Source of the DNA: Anaerosolibacter carboniphilus
Lineage (GTDB): Bacteria > Bacillota > Clostridia > Peptostreptococcales > Thermotaleaceae
Direction: 5' to 3'
Assembly (NCBI RefSeq): GCF_014205875.1
Contig: NZ_JACHEN010000001.1
Span: 124,001-188,000, forward strand
DNA: 64,000 nt
In this document: piece after piece, positions 9,536-17,357 of the stretch
How the letters are laid out: each line of letters opens with the position of its first letter
Numbering within the stretch: position 1 is the stretch's first letter
Notes under the pieces: generated by a model
The model's input: the letters and a program-made list of their open reading frames with translations, nothing else
The model's database searches: none
What the model was told of the DNA's origin: nothing
Position numbers and translations under genes: made by a program

Positions 9536-10301
9536 ACTTGAGCAGCTTTATTTTAGTCAGTATGGACTTCAGCTATTTCAAGGCTGTCCCTTACGATTTA
9601 AAAAAAGATATTTAGAGGGACTGACTTGGAAATTAAACAGATTGGCGAATTCCGATGTATTCCATGGACAGGAGCAAGGCAGGCTTTTTCATATTTTGGC
9701 AGAACGCTATTTTTTAGGTATTCCTACAGGTATTGAAAAAATACATCAGGAGAAGACCCTTCATCAATGGATGGAGGCATTAAAGCTGTTTCTGCCAGTG
9801 CTCCCAGAAAATCAGTATTTTCCTGAATTTGAGCTGCGACTACACAAAGGGGAGGTAAAGCTCCAGGGAAAATATGATCTCATCAGGGTAGATCGAGAGG
9901 GAAAAGTGACCATTTTCGATTGGAAGACAGAGGAAAAAATTCTTTCCTTGCCCAAAGTACAACGGAGCTTTCAGACCATTCTTTATCGCTTTTTGATGGT
10001 GGAAGCAGGTGCTGCCATACTTAGAGAAACTGTCAAACCTGAAAATATTCACATGATTTATTGGCAGCCCAACCATCCAGGTAAAGCTATCAAGCTTGCA
10101 TATACCACTGAATTGTATGAACAGGATAAAAAATTTTTGGAAAGTATGATTAAGGAAATAAAAGCATTTGATTTCGATGCTTATCATAAAGAGCAAACAG
10201 ATGTAAAAATCTGTAGATATTGTGAATATCATAGCATATGCCATAAGCAGCCTGGAAATTACGACAGGATTCTAACTGAAGATGAGGATAATGGCGAATA
10301 A
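9522..10301 (+). CDS. PD-(D/E)XK nuclease with iron-sulphur cysteines (RecB/AddB-type)
   Basis: A 259-aa nuclease of the Cas4/AddB C-terminal type. The N-terminal CPLRFKKRY gives the first cluster Cys. GRLFHILAERYF carries the conserved His. GKYDLIRVD ... TIFDWKTEE supplies the catalytic D and D-x-K, QTILYRFLM the Q-x3-Y motif, and CRYCEYHSIC (C-x2-C-x5-C) near the C-terminus the remaining cluster ligands. ATG 9522 lies about 10 nt after GAGGAG and overlaps the helicase stop; a TTG at 9504 is an alternative. With the two upstream genes it supplies the third activity of a split AddAB-like complex. A strong terminator follows about 120 bp later. Confidence 0.87.
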   Translation: MKETRLEQLYFSQYGLQLFQGCPLRFKKRYLEGLTWKLNRLANSDVFHGQEQGRLFHILAERYFLGIPTGIEKIHQEKTLHQWMEALKLFLPVLPENQYFPEFELRLHKGEVKLQGKYDLIRVDREGKVTIFDWKTEEKILSLPKVQRSFQTILYRFLMVEAGAAILRETVKPENIHMIYWQPNHPGKAIKLAYTTELYEQDKKFLESMIKEIKAFDFDAYHKEQTDVKICRYCEYHSICHKQPGNYDRILTEDEDNGE

Positions 10302-10422
10302 AGTTGAAAGATTTTTTTGTATTTTTTGAAAAATTGGAAGGGATTTTTGGAAAATGCTAGAATTAATAAAGCATGAAAGAAATTACTCCTTTCTTTCAAG
10401 TTCGGAAAACTGCTATGGAAAT

Positions 10423-10449
10423 GGGCACGATATCGTGCCCAAATTTTTT
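10423..10449 (+). terminator. Terminator of the split AddAB-like operon
   Basis: The perfect 18-nt palindrome GGGCACGATATCGTGCCC is followed by AAATTTTTTT, a classical rho-independent terminator. Confidence 0.85.
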
Positions 10450-10457
10450 TGCATCTA

Positions 10458-10622
10458 TTATTCTAAGCCCTGCTGTTTTTTCTTTTTCTCTACAAGGTTT
10501 TCAATGGCATCGCCATCGGCTACATGTTCTTGTGTAAAGCTAATCCCAACACCTACTTCTTCTCGGTCATCGAGGGTAGGTATTTTTTTACCCACAATTC
10601 CTTTTTTGGTTTTCCTTGTCAT
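10458..10622 (-). CDS. Small charged hypothetical protein (54 aa)
   Basis: ATG at 10622 with AGGAGG 6 nt upstream; a second in-frame ATG lies too close to the ribosome site. The 54-aa product begins MTRKTKKGIVGKKIP and ends EKKKKQQGLE, so both ends are Lys-rich around an acidic middle with no hydrophobic segment. Probably a cytosolic, possibly nucleic-acid-associated small protein. It is convergent to the nuclease gene and uses the same intergenic terminator region in the opposite direction. No family recognised; the opposite-strand ORF here is a shadow. Confidence 0.6.
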   Translation of the reverse strand: MTRKTKKGIVGKKIPTLDDREEVGVGISFTQEHVADGDAIENLVEKKKKQQGLE

Positions 10623-10724
10623 AGCCATCCTCCTTAAAAAGTATTCAACAATTCTATTCAGAATGTGATAATATTATTATGCACAAGGGAAAAAGAAACA
10701 TTCACATCATAAGGAGAGAGCACA

Positions 10725-11267
10725 TTGGAGCAAGGTGATCTTTTTACAGAGGCGTTATTGCAAGAGATTTCAGAAATCGATGAATTGTATGAACGGGATT
10801 TGCTGTGGATAACAAAAAAGATCTATGCTTATTATGCACAGGGAGAATATAGAGGAGAAGTAACATGGTCCAATCGGTTGAAAACCTCTGGTGCCAATAT
10901 CCGATATCAACCCAAGTTAGATCAAGCCATCATCCATGTGAACAAACAATATGCAGATAAATTCGGGAAAAGAGAATTGATTGAGATTCTAAAGCATGAG
11001 CTTGCCCATTATTATCTATATAAGCAAGGAAAGATGAAGCATGGACATGGGGAGATTTTCACAAAGGTATTGAAGAACATTTTCAACAGTCATTGTGTCA
11101 CAGCAAAATTTAATGAAGAGATGTATCGATATACTTATGCCTGTAAACGTTGTGGAAGCATCTATAAAAGTACCAGGAGAATTCAACGACCGATATACTG
11201 CGGAAAATGCACGAAGGGAAATGCAGGAAAAATCACAGAAGAATTTCGAATGGTGATGAAAAACTAG
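10725..11267 (+). CDS. SprT-like zinc metalloprotease-fold protein
   Basis: A 180-aa SprT/YpjP-type protein. The zincin motif HELAH lies near residue 96, with KHGHGEIF downstream providing the third His. The C-terminal zinc ribbon has two CxxC-type pairs (CKRCG and CGKC). The start is TTG at 10725, preceded by AAGGAGAG at normal spacing. SprT-fold proteins are related to the protease that cleaves DNA-protein crosslinks, but the bacterial role is poorly defined. It follows the DNA-repair operon but has its own promoter region and ribosome site. Confidence 0.85.
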   Translation: MEQGDLFTEALLQEISEIDELYERDLLWITKKIYAYYAQGEYRGEVTWSNRLKTSGANIRYQPKLDQAIIHVNKQYADKFGKRELIEILKHELAHYYLYKQGKMKHGHGEIFTKVLKNIFNSHCVTAKFNEEMYRYTYACKRCGSIYKSTRRIQRPIYCGKCTKGNAGKITEEFRMVMKN

Positions 11268-11349
11268 AAAATTGTTCATACTTGTTTAGCGGAAGAGTAC
11301 TTTGGAAATACTCCTGTAGTGAATAAAAGCTATAAGGAGGTACCAATAC

Positions 11350-11904
11350 ATGGTGGTAAAGAATGATATGACAGCGGATTTCCTAAGATCGGCCTATGGC
11401 GGAGAAAGCATGGCCCACATGCGATATCTTATCTGGGGTGATGCAGCAGAAAAAGAAGGTTTTCCAAATATAGGAAGACTCTTTAGAGCGATTGCATATG
11501 CAGAGCAGGCTCATGCAGATAACCATTTCCGTGAACTGGGTGATAAGAAAGTAGATTTCAGTGTAACGGCTGGTGCAGTTTTTGGTATGGGAAAAACAGT
11601 TCAAAATTTGCAGGGTGGCATTGATGGGGAGTTACATGAGATTGAGCAAATGTATCCAGTTTTCTTACATACAGCCCGATTCCAGGAAGAAAAGGGCGCA
11701 GAGAGAGCATTCCACTATGCACTGGAGGCTGAAAAAATCCATGCCCAACTTTTCCAGGAAGCTCAAAATGCAGCAAAGGAAGGCAAGGATATGGAAGTTG
11801 GCAATATTCATGTCTGCCCGATCTGCGGACATACGGTTGCCGATCATCTGCCAGACCAATGTCCCGTTTGTGGTGCCAAAAAAGAGAAATACAAGACTTT
11901 TTAA
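11350..11904 (+). CDS. Rubrerythrin family protein
   Basis: A 184-aa non-haem diiron protein: a four-helix ferritin-like domain (about 1-140) with ExxH-type ligands (AYAEQAHADNH, ALEAEKIHAQLF), then a rubredoxin-like tail with CPICG and CPVCG. It reduces hydrogen peroxide in anaerobes using rubredoxin or NADH-linked electrons. AAGGAGG precedes the ATG. It is monocistronic and ends in a strong bidirectional terminator. The presence of rubrerythrin fits an anaerobic host. Confidence 0.95.
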   Translation: MVVKNDMTADFLRSAYGGESMAHMRYLIWGDAAEKEGFPNIGRLFRAIAYAEQAHADNHFRELGDKKVDFSVTAGAVFGMGKTVQNLQGGIDGELHEIEQMYPVFLHTARFQEEKGAERAFHYALEAEKIHAQLFQEAQNAAKEGKDMEVGNIHVCPICGHTVADHLPDQCPVCGAKKEKYKTF

Positions 11905-11933
11905 TGAGCTGTAGAGATGTTTGTTGACATAGT

Positions 11934-11974
11934 AAAAGGATCATTTGCTTTAACATAAAGCAAATGATCCTTTT
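11934..11974. terminator. Bidirectional terminator between rubrerythrin and hisS
   Basis: Perfect 19-nt arms (11934-11952 and 11956-11974, beginning AAAAGGATCATTTGC) with a 3-nt loop and flanking A/T tracts. It serves both convergent genes. Confidence 0.88.
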
Positions 11975-11979
11975 GTTGT

Positions 11980-13197
11980 TTATATAGATTTAAAGCTTTC
12001 CTCTGTGGTGTTCTCATCAACGATTTGAATCTTTTCGTAGCCTTCCTTTTCTAAAGCTTCAATCTTTTTTCCCAGTTTCTTTTTATTTACATAATGAATA
12101 GCCGCGATATTTTCTTGAGCGATTAAGCTTTCAGAAAGTGCAATGGCCTTATCTGTAAATGTTTCATCAAGCACGATAAGCGCAATTTTTCTTTTATCTC
12201 GTTTGGGTATGGTAAAGCCCCTTTCCTTTAGTATGGCAACGATTCGTTCAAACCCAATGGCAAAACCGACGGCAGGAACCGATTCATTTTGGAACTTACT
12301 TAGTAAATTGTCATATCTTCCGCCTCCTGCGATGGAACCTTTAAACTCATCACTGACAACTTCGAATATGGGCCCTGTATAATAGCCCATACCTCTTACC
12401 AGGGTGGGATCAAATAAAATCGAATAATATTTAGCAGTGACATCCATAATCTTCTTCAAATCTCTAGCATAAGGGCTATCGAAGTTTTCTAAATCAATTT
12501 CTAAGCTGCTGATTAATTGTCGGATGGTATCATCCTCGAATCCCTTCGTTTGAAGATCGCTGATTACACCAGATGTACCTATCTTATCTGTCTTATCCAA
12601 AGAAATGCACACGGTATCAAATTGGCTTTCTGTAAATCCAGCAGCCAATACCAATTCTTTCAATAATCTTCGATCATTAATCTTTATGGTAAAGTTTCTA
12701 AATCCTAAATCATATAATGCTTTTGGTACGGTTAGCATTAAATCGATCTCAGCATAGATTGTTTTATCTCCAATAATGTCTATATCACACTGGGTAAATT
12801 GGCGGAATCTACCCTTTTGAGGTCTTTCAGCTCTCCATACATAGCCTGTTTGAAAAGCTTTAAAGGGCATGGGCAATTCATTTCTGTTATTGGCATAGAA
12901 TCTACTTAATGGCAATGTCAGATCAAATCTTAGTCCCAGATCACATAGGGCATTCTCAGATAGGTCGTTGAAGTCCAACTTATTGCCGCGTTTGAGGATC
13001 TTAAACAAAAGACTGAGATTTTCCCCGCCTTCACTGTTGGTTAACAAATCTAGATTCTCAATACAAGGCGTTTCGATTTGGGTATACCCTCTTGAAAGGT
13101 AAGCATTACTAATCACGTTTCTAACCCAATTACGAAGCTCCATATCCTCTGGTAAGACATCAAAGGTTCCTTTTACTGGCTTTGCACTAAATTTCAT
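11980..13197 (-). CDS. hisS: Histidyl-tRNA synthetase
   Basis: A 405-aa class II synthetase charging tRNA-His. Motif 2 is present as WRAERPQKGRFRQFTQCDID. The histidine-specific motifs appear as LVRGMGYYTGPIFEV (the common form is RGLDYYT) and GGGRYDNLL. Motif 3 is AVGFAIGFER, and the C-terminal ~85 residues form the anticodon-binding domain. Catalytic motifs look intact, so I favour HisRS over the HisZ regulatory paralogue, though the GMGYY variant and short length could mark a second copy. AGAGGAGCG precedes the ATG. Expression appears to be controlled by the leader-peptide attenuator at 13222-13416, not by a T-box. Confidence 0.9.
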   Translation of the reverse strand: MKFSAKPVKGTFDVLPEDMELRNWVRNVISNAYLSRGYTQIETPCIENLDLLTNSEGGENLSLLFKILKRGNKLDFNDLSENALCDLGLRFDLTLPLSRFYANNRNELPMPFKAFQTGYVWRAERPQKGRFRQFTQCDIDIIGDKTIYAEIDLMLTVPKALYDLGFRNFTIKINDRRLLKELVLAAGFTESQFDTVCISLDKTDKIGTSGVISDLQTKGFEDDTIRQLISSLEIDLENFDSPYARDLKKIMDVTAKYYSILFDPTLVRGMGYYTGPIFEVVSDEFKGSIAGGGRYDNLLSKFQNESVPAVGFAIGFERIVAILKERGFTIPKRDKRKIALIVLDETFTDKAIALSESLIAQENIAAIHYVNKKKLGKKIEALEKEGYEKIQIVDENTTEESFKSI

Positions 13198-13221
13198 TAT
13201 ATATCGCTCCTCTCATTTTGT

Positions 13222-13260
13222 GAAAATAAAAACCCATGCAGTTATTGTATCTGCATGGGT
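13222..13260 (-). terminator. Attenuator terminator upstream of hisS
   Basis: On the minus strand ACCCATGCAG (13260-13251), a 9-nt loop and CTGCATGGGT (13241-13232) are followed by TTTTTATTTT. It lies between the histidine leader peptide and the hisS start, so transcription would stop here unless the 5' arm is occupied by the antiterminator. Confidence 0.88.
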
Positions 13261-13330
13261 AAATATACGACGATAATGTAATCCCATCACCACAGATACA
13301 ATTCCTACAAATACCTATAGGCCTGTATCT
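13244..13330 (-). promoter_or_regulatory. Mutually exclusive antiterminator segments of the hisS leader
   Basis: Reading the minus strand, AGATACA (13330-13324) can pair with TGTATCT inside segment 2 (13302-13293, ATTGTATCTG). Segment 2 can instead pair perfectly over 10 bp with CAGATACAAT (13253-13244), which contains the end of the terminator 5' arm and its loop. A further ATGGG/CCCAT pairing extends this. This is the 1:2, 2:3, 3:4 architecture of amino-acid attenuators. Confidence 0.8.
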
Positions 13331-13362
13331 ATGGAGAATTTAATTTCTTCCATAAAACAAGC

Positions 13363-13416
13363 CTAGCTGTGATGATGATGGATGAATAGGTTGTTAGATT
13401 GTTTTGATCGTTTCAT
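13363..13416 (-). CDS. Histidine leader peptide (17 aa, four consecutive His)
   Basis: The ORF begins ATG AAA CGA and encodes MKRSKQSNNLFIHHHHS before TAG. The four His codons (CAT CAT CAT CAC) occupy 13380-13369, next to the stop codon. AAGGAGTGA lies about 7 nt upstream of the ATG. A ribosome stalled on the His codons would cover the first leader segment and free the antiterminator, allowing hisS transcription when charged tRNA-His is scarce. It is too short for routine gene finding. Confidence 0.87.
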   Translation of the reverse strand: MKRSKQSNNLFIHHHHS

Positions 13417-13442
13417 TTCCTTCACTCCTTAAATTATTTAGA

Positions 13443-13471
13443 ACTATATCATACTTGTAAAAATCTTTCAA
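13443..13471 (-). promoter_or_regulatory. Promoter of the his leader-hisS transcript
   Basis: On the minus strand TTGAAA (13471-13466), 17 nt, TATAGT (13448-13443). The start would fall about 20 nt upstream of the leader-peptide ATG. Confidence 0.7.
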
Positions 13472-13561
13472 GACCTTACTTTTATTTCCTTTTTAGGAAT
13501 TAAGAAGGGATTTTTTATTGAGTTGTCTAATATATAAGGATTATAGAAAGGAAGGATCGTT

Positions 13562-15139
13562 ATGAAATCGAATAAAAACTACATTATTTCTACCCTGGCA
13601 GCCCAGATGATTATGATTCCCATTTTACTTACGTTAGGGCTTATCGGTCTGGGCCAGGTTTTAAGGATATCAGGTCTGGGAAAGGATGCTGCAAGCCTCA
13701 TGTATATCCTACTGGCTTTTTTAGGCTCCTTCATCGTAGGAGGCGTGGTTGGATATATTTTCTCAAAGCAGTCTAAAGAGAAAACAGATGCTGCCAAAGT
13801 GAGGTATTTGACACCCCTATTTCCTATTGTGTATGCCCTAATCTTTGCAGTTCTTGCGGTGGCCCTTTCAAATGGCAATTACAATTCGCAGTGGTGGGGA
13901 ATCTATGCCTTTAAAAACCCATTCTTTATTATTTTTGATTTTATTCTTGCCTTTATTGGCCTCCATTATATTATGCCAGTTGCAGAGATATCGGGATATT
14001 TAGGTTTTGTCGTTGGCCTTCTTCTAAATGAACGGATAGCAAGAACATCTATAAAGGATGAGATGGCGAGAAATTTGAAAATTTCATTTGCTGCCTTAAG
14101 TGTAGTTGTGGTCATCTTTATTGGTATCAGCAATAAAGATATTATACGGGATGGTATCACTGAATTGCAGTACGGCGAATCAACGGTGGGAAATGATTTG
14201 ACTGAATTTGATTTGATGGAAATAGCTCCTTTTAAGAAGAATAATGGGTTGGCCAGATTAGATGGAAAAGCATCCCTTCAATTTGAGAAACTAGATGAAA
14301 TGCCGCGACTAGATGGAGCCACAGCAGCCTATCCAGTGTATGGAGCCTTTGTGGAAGCCGTATACAAAGGCCTTGACGATTACTATAAGAACAATATGGA
14401 TAATTATGAAAAGGATGTTTACGAGGCCTTTGTTTCTAGTCAGCAGTACCCCTTTAATATTGTCCAGTGCTCCAAGACCACTGGTGCTTACGAAAGATTG
14501 ATAAATGGGGAGTCCGATATTATTTTTGTGGCAGAACCATCGAAAGCCCAAGTGGAGATGATAAAAGATAAGGGCGATGCGTTTGTACTGACACCCATTG
14601 GAAGCGAGGCCTTTGTATTTTTCACAAATGTAAAAAATCCAGTGGAGAATCTCACCATCCAGGAGATACAGGATATTTATGCTGGTAAGATCATCAATTG
14701 GAAAGAAGTGGGTGGGAAAAGCAAAACGATATTGCCCTATCAACGCCCTGAAAACTCTGGAAGCCAGACGATCATGGAAAACAAGGTGATGAAGGACGTT
14801 AAAATGTTGGCGCCAACCAAAAAAACTTATGCAGGAGGCATGGGGGAGATCATCAGCGAAGTATCGAGCTATAAGAATGCGAAAAATGCGATTGGATATT
14901 CTTTTATGTACTATTCGTCTACAATGATCAAAAACAACCAGATTAAATACATTTCTATCGACGGAGTTAAACCTACCACAGAAACCGTTCGAAGTAAAGA
15001 ATATCCTTTTACCGTTCCAGTGTATGCTGTGACCTTGAAATCCAATACCAATGAAAATGTAGGTAAACTTATGGATTGGATCTTATCCGACGAGGGCCAA
15101 AGCCTTGTTGAAAAAACAGGCTATGTGCCTGCAAAGTAA
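13562..15139 (+). CDS. Membrane-anchored PstS-like phosphate-binding protein
   Basis: A 525-aa fusion. The first ~215 residues contain about five hydrophobic segments (for example LLAFLGSFIVGGVVGYIF and LSVVVVIFIGI). The rest is a PstS/PBP-like-2 domain: DGATAAYPVYGAFVEAVY at the binding-site loop, then GESDIIFVAEPS, IQEIQDIYAGKIINWKEVGG, RPENSGSQTIM and a C-terminal GQSLVEKTGYVP. Typical PstS is a ~280-aa lipoprotein; here the solute-binding domain is tethered by a multi-helix membrane domain. No pstCAB genes adjoin it. It may bind phosphate for sensing or delivery. AAGGAAGG precedes the ATG, and the S66 peptidase gene starts 25 bp downstream, probably in the same transcript. Confidence 0.85.
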   Translation: MKSNKNYIISTLAAQMIMIPILLTLGLIGLGQVLRISGLGKDAASLMYILLAFLGSFIVGGVVGYIFSKQSKEKTDAAKVRYLTPLFPIVYALIFAVLAVALSNGNYNSQWWGIYAFKNPFFIIFDFILAFIGLHYIMPVAEISGYLGFVVGLLLNERIARTSIKDEMARNLKISFAALSVVVVIFIGISNKDIIRDGITELQYGESTVGNDLTEFDLMEIAPFKKNNGLARLDGKASLQFEKLDEMPRLDGATAAYPVYGAFVEAVYKGLDDYYKNNMDNYEKDVYEAFVSSQQYPFNIVQCSKTTGAYERLINGESDIIFVAEPSKAQVEMIKDKGDAFVLTPIGSEAFVFFTNVKNPVENLTIQEIQDIYAGKIINWKEVGGKSKTILPYQRPENSGSQTIMENKVMKDVKMLAPTKKTYAGGMGEIISEVSSYKNAKNAIGYSFMYYSSTMIKNNQIKYISIDGVKPTTETVRSKEYPFTVPVYAVTLKSNTNENVGKLMDWILSDEGQSLVEKTGYVPAK

Positions 15140-15164
15140 ATTACTGATAAAGGAGGTAAGGCAA

Positions 15165-16202
15165 ATGAGCTTAATAAAACCCCAAAAATTGAGTTGTGGA
15201 GATAAGGTTGCAACGGTCAGTCTGTCTTGGGGCGGTGCTGGAGACAGCGATATCTTATGGCGTTATAACATTGGCAAGAAGCGATTACAGGACGAGTTTG
15301 GCCTGGAGGTTGTTGAAATGCCCCATACATTGAAAGGCTCAACGTATGTGTATAACCATCCAGAAAAACGGGCAGAGGATCTCATGCGCGCTTTTGAAGA
15401 TACATCCATAAAGGCAATTTTCTCCTGTATTGGAGGGAATGAAAGCGTTAGGATGCTGCCATACATTGATTTCGATGTGATCAGAAATAATCCTAAAATT
15501 TTCATGGGATACTCCGATACTACAGTAACTCATATGATTTGCTATAAAGCTGGTATTTCAAGCTTCTATGGCCCATCTATCCTAGCGGATTTTGCTGAAA
15601 ATGTTGAGATGTTTCCATATACCAAGCATTGGATTGAAAAGGTGCTGTTCGATAATGCCGTAATCGGAAAAATTGAACCATCTCCAATTTGGACAAGTGA
15701 GTATTTAGCATGGGAAGAAAAAAACAAGAATACTAAGAGAAAAGTTCAGCCGAACAATGGATACGAGGTTCTACAAGGCCAGGGGCTTTCCAACGGCCCC
15801 TTAATCGGTGGTTGTATCGAGGTGCTTGAGATGTTAAAAGAAACAGCAATTTGGCCTTCAGCTGATGAATGGCAGAATAAGATCTTGTTTTTAGAAACAT
15901 CCGAGGATAAACCAAGCCCCGAATATGTGGAGTACTGGTTGAGAAACTATGGCTCACAAGGGATACTACAGAAAATCAACGGAATTCTTTTTGCAAAACC
16001 TTATGATAATCTTTTCTACGAAGAATATAAGGAAGTTATTTTAAAAGTTATAAGAGATGAGTTGAGGCTGATAGATTTACCAATTCTATATAACATGAAC
16101 TTTGGCCATACGGCGCCGATTACCGTATTGCCATATGGCACCATGGCTGAAATCAATTGTGAAGGGCGTACGTTTAGTATCACAGAATCTGGTGTAGTGT
16201 AG
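15165..16202 (+). CDS. LD-carboxypeptidase/MccF-like serine peptidase (S66)
   Basis: 345 aa from ATG 15165, preceded by AAAGGAGG; the frame extends upstream but without a ribosome site. The nucleophile elbow is MGYSDTTVTHM with Ser in the S66 position. FSCIGGNES, GGCIEVLEML and FLETSEDKPSPEYV match the family, whose Ser-His-Glu triad cleaves LD-peptide bonds. Family members either recycle murein tetrapeptides or, as MccF, inactivate microcin C7-type nucleotide peptides. Length and the neighbouring nucleotidyltransferase genes lean slightly to the MccF-like branch; this is inference. A second S66 protein lies at 29864. Confidence 0.88.
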   Translation: MSLIKPQKLSCGDKVATVSLSWGGAGDSDILWRYNIGKKRLQDEFGLEVVEMPHTLKGSTYVYNHPEKRAEDLMRAFEDTSIKAIFSCIGGNESVRMLPYIDFDVIRNNPKIFMGYSDTTVTHMICYKAGISSFYGPSILADFAENVEMFPYTKHWIEKVLFDNAVIGKIEPSPIWTSEYLAWEEKNKNTKRKVQPNNGYEVLQGQGLSNGPLIGGCIEVLEMLKETAIWPSADEWQNKILFLETSEDKPSPEYVEYWLRNYGSQGILQKINGILFAKPYDNLFYEEYKEVILKVIRDELRLIDLPILYNMNFGHTAPITVLPYGTMAEINCEGRTFSITESGVV

Positions 16203-16228
16203 GGAACGACGCCCTCGTCGTTCCTTTT
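16203..16228 (+). terminator. Terminator after the S66 peptidase
   Basis: GGAACGACG-ccct-CGTCGTTCC followed by TTTT. The sequence also resembles hairpin repeats seen at 43973-44009, so it may be a dispersed repeat doubling as a terminator. Confidence 0.8.
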
Positions 16229-16263
16229 GCCTGCTTCGCACTATTTAAGGATTTAAACTACAT

Positions 16264-16443
16264 TTATTTATATTTTCCTGTAAATAGCAGGAAGAAGTGT
16301 ATTCCTGCTACGAGTAGAAGGAAATAAGAAATAATTTTAGGAACTGTATAATTTAAAACATTCATAGAGGCAATAATAATGACGAATAACATACCAATGG
16401 TATAGACGCTAGTTTGCAGATTGCTATTTTTCAAAAATATCAT
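16264..16443 (-). CDS. Small two-helix membrane protein (59 aa)
   Basis: The ORF starts with ATG 16443, which overlaps the stop of the upstream gene as ATGA, so translation is probably coupled. A TTG three codons later has better spacing from AGAGAGG. The product has two hydrophobic segments (about residues 13-30 and 36-54) joined by a short NYTVPK loop, ends GKYK and lacks a signal peptidase site. It is the last gene of the 18170-16264 operon. Function unknown. Confidence 0.65.
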   Translation of the reverse strand: MIFLKNSNLQTSVYTIGMLFVIIIASMNVLNYTVPKIISYFLLLVAGIHFFLLFTGKYK

Positions 16444-17276
16444 CCTCTCTTTAATAGGGGCTTTTTATCATCAAAAAGGCTGTTACTTTCTTGTGTCATG
16501 AATTCGATATAGCCTAAAGCATCCTTTCGTCTCTCAAAAATAGATTTGTAATAAGACTTTTTGTTACCTTTCCGTAATCTCATTGATTCATAAATAATCT
16601 TATGCCATCTTTGAGGAACTATCTTTAGCGCATATTCACCTGCTCTGATCTTTGAGGTTATATCTTTTTCTCTGAATGTATAATAAAGACGAGAAACCCC
16701 TAGAACACCCCATTCAATCATTCCTAAACTGGTAAATAGACCTATATATTTGATAGACCAGAACTTTTTACAATCATTTACCCAATTCTGCCAATAGGTG
16801 TTAAGATTATCTCTCATATTATTCATTAAGATGTCCCAGTTTACAGCATAGGTAAAATACTCAGCACCTGGACCTTTCATAGCGATGCCATATTTTTTTA
16901 ATTGATAAGCATCTATTGAATTTTGGTCAAATGTCCTAAAACCTTGAAATTTGCCGTCATTAAAGCGAGGACATGAAGCTTCGCCATTATTTAGAGATTC
17001 TAAATCATCCTTCATTACATACATTCCGTCTAAAATTGCTTTGGGAAACCTTCTTTGCATATCTCTATGAATTTCTTTCAGAATACGCATATCTGTTGCA
17101 GTTACTTTCCGCTTTACGAGCGCAATAAAATCAATATCGCTAAATCCATCATAAAATTCTCCTAATGAGGTAGAACCGTAAAGATAGTATGCTTCAAGGA
17201 AATTAGGTAGTTTCATCTCAAGTAAAAGAAAATATTGTTCTAATACCTTATGGATCGTTTCTGGGATAGTATCCAT
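16440..17276 (-). CDS. Nucleotidyltransferase-fold protein (aminoglycoside adenylyltransferase-like)
   Basis: 278 aa from ATG 17276, chosen for its GGAGGAAG ribosome site. Near the N-terminus LYGSTSLGEFYDGFSDIDF gives the polymerase-beta-type GS-x9-DxD motif, with both metal-binding Asp residues. The rest is helical and basic, as in AadA/DUF4111-type proteins. Aminoglycoside resistance is possible but the acceptor cannot be read from sequence. It lies downstream of another nucleotidyltransferase-fold gene (81-bp gap) and upstream of a coupled small membrane gene. Confidence 0.78.
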   Translation of the reverse strand: MDTIPETIHKVLEQYFLLLEMKLPNFLEAYYLYGSTSLGEFYDGFSDIDFIALVKRKVTATDMRILKEIHRDMQRRFPKAILDGMYVMKDDLESLNNGEASCPRFNDGKFQGFRTFDQNSIDAYQLKKYGIAMKGPGAEYFTYAVNWDILMNNMRDNLNTYWQNWVNDCKKFWSIKYIGLFTSLGMIEWGVLGVSRLYYTFREKDITSKIRAGEYALKIVPQRWHKIIYESMRLRKGNKKSYYKSIFERRKDALGYIEFMTQESNSLFDDKKPLLKRG

Positions 17277-17357
17277 TTTATCTTCCTCCAAATAAATTTT
17301 TATGATGTATAATGAAACGACCAATGTACACCAAATGAGACAGTGAGAAGGAATAAG

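Noticed and set aside
10354-10668. 104-codon plus-strand ORF
   Set aside because: It spans a terminator and is antisense to the 54-aa gene with a good ribosome site at 10622.
13198-13540. T-box riboswitch upstream of hisS
   Set aside because: No AGGGUGGNACCGCG-type T-box sequence is present; the leader ORF with four His codons and the alternating stems explain the region better.
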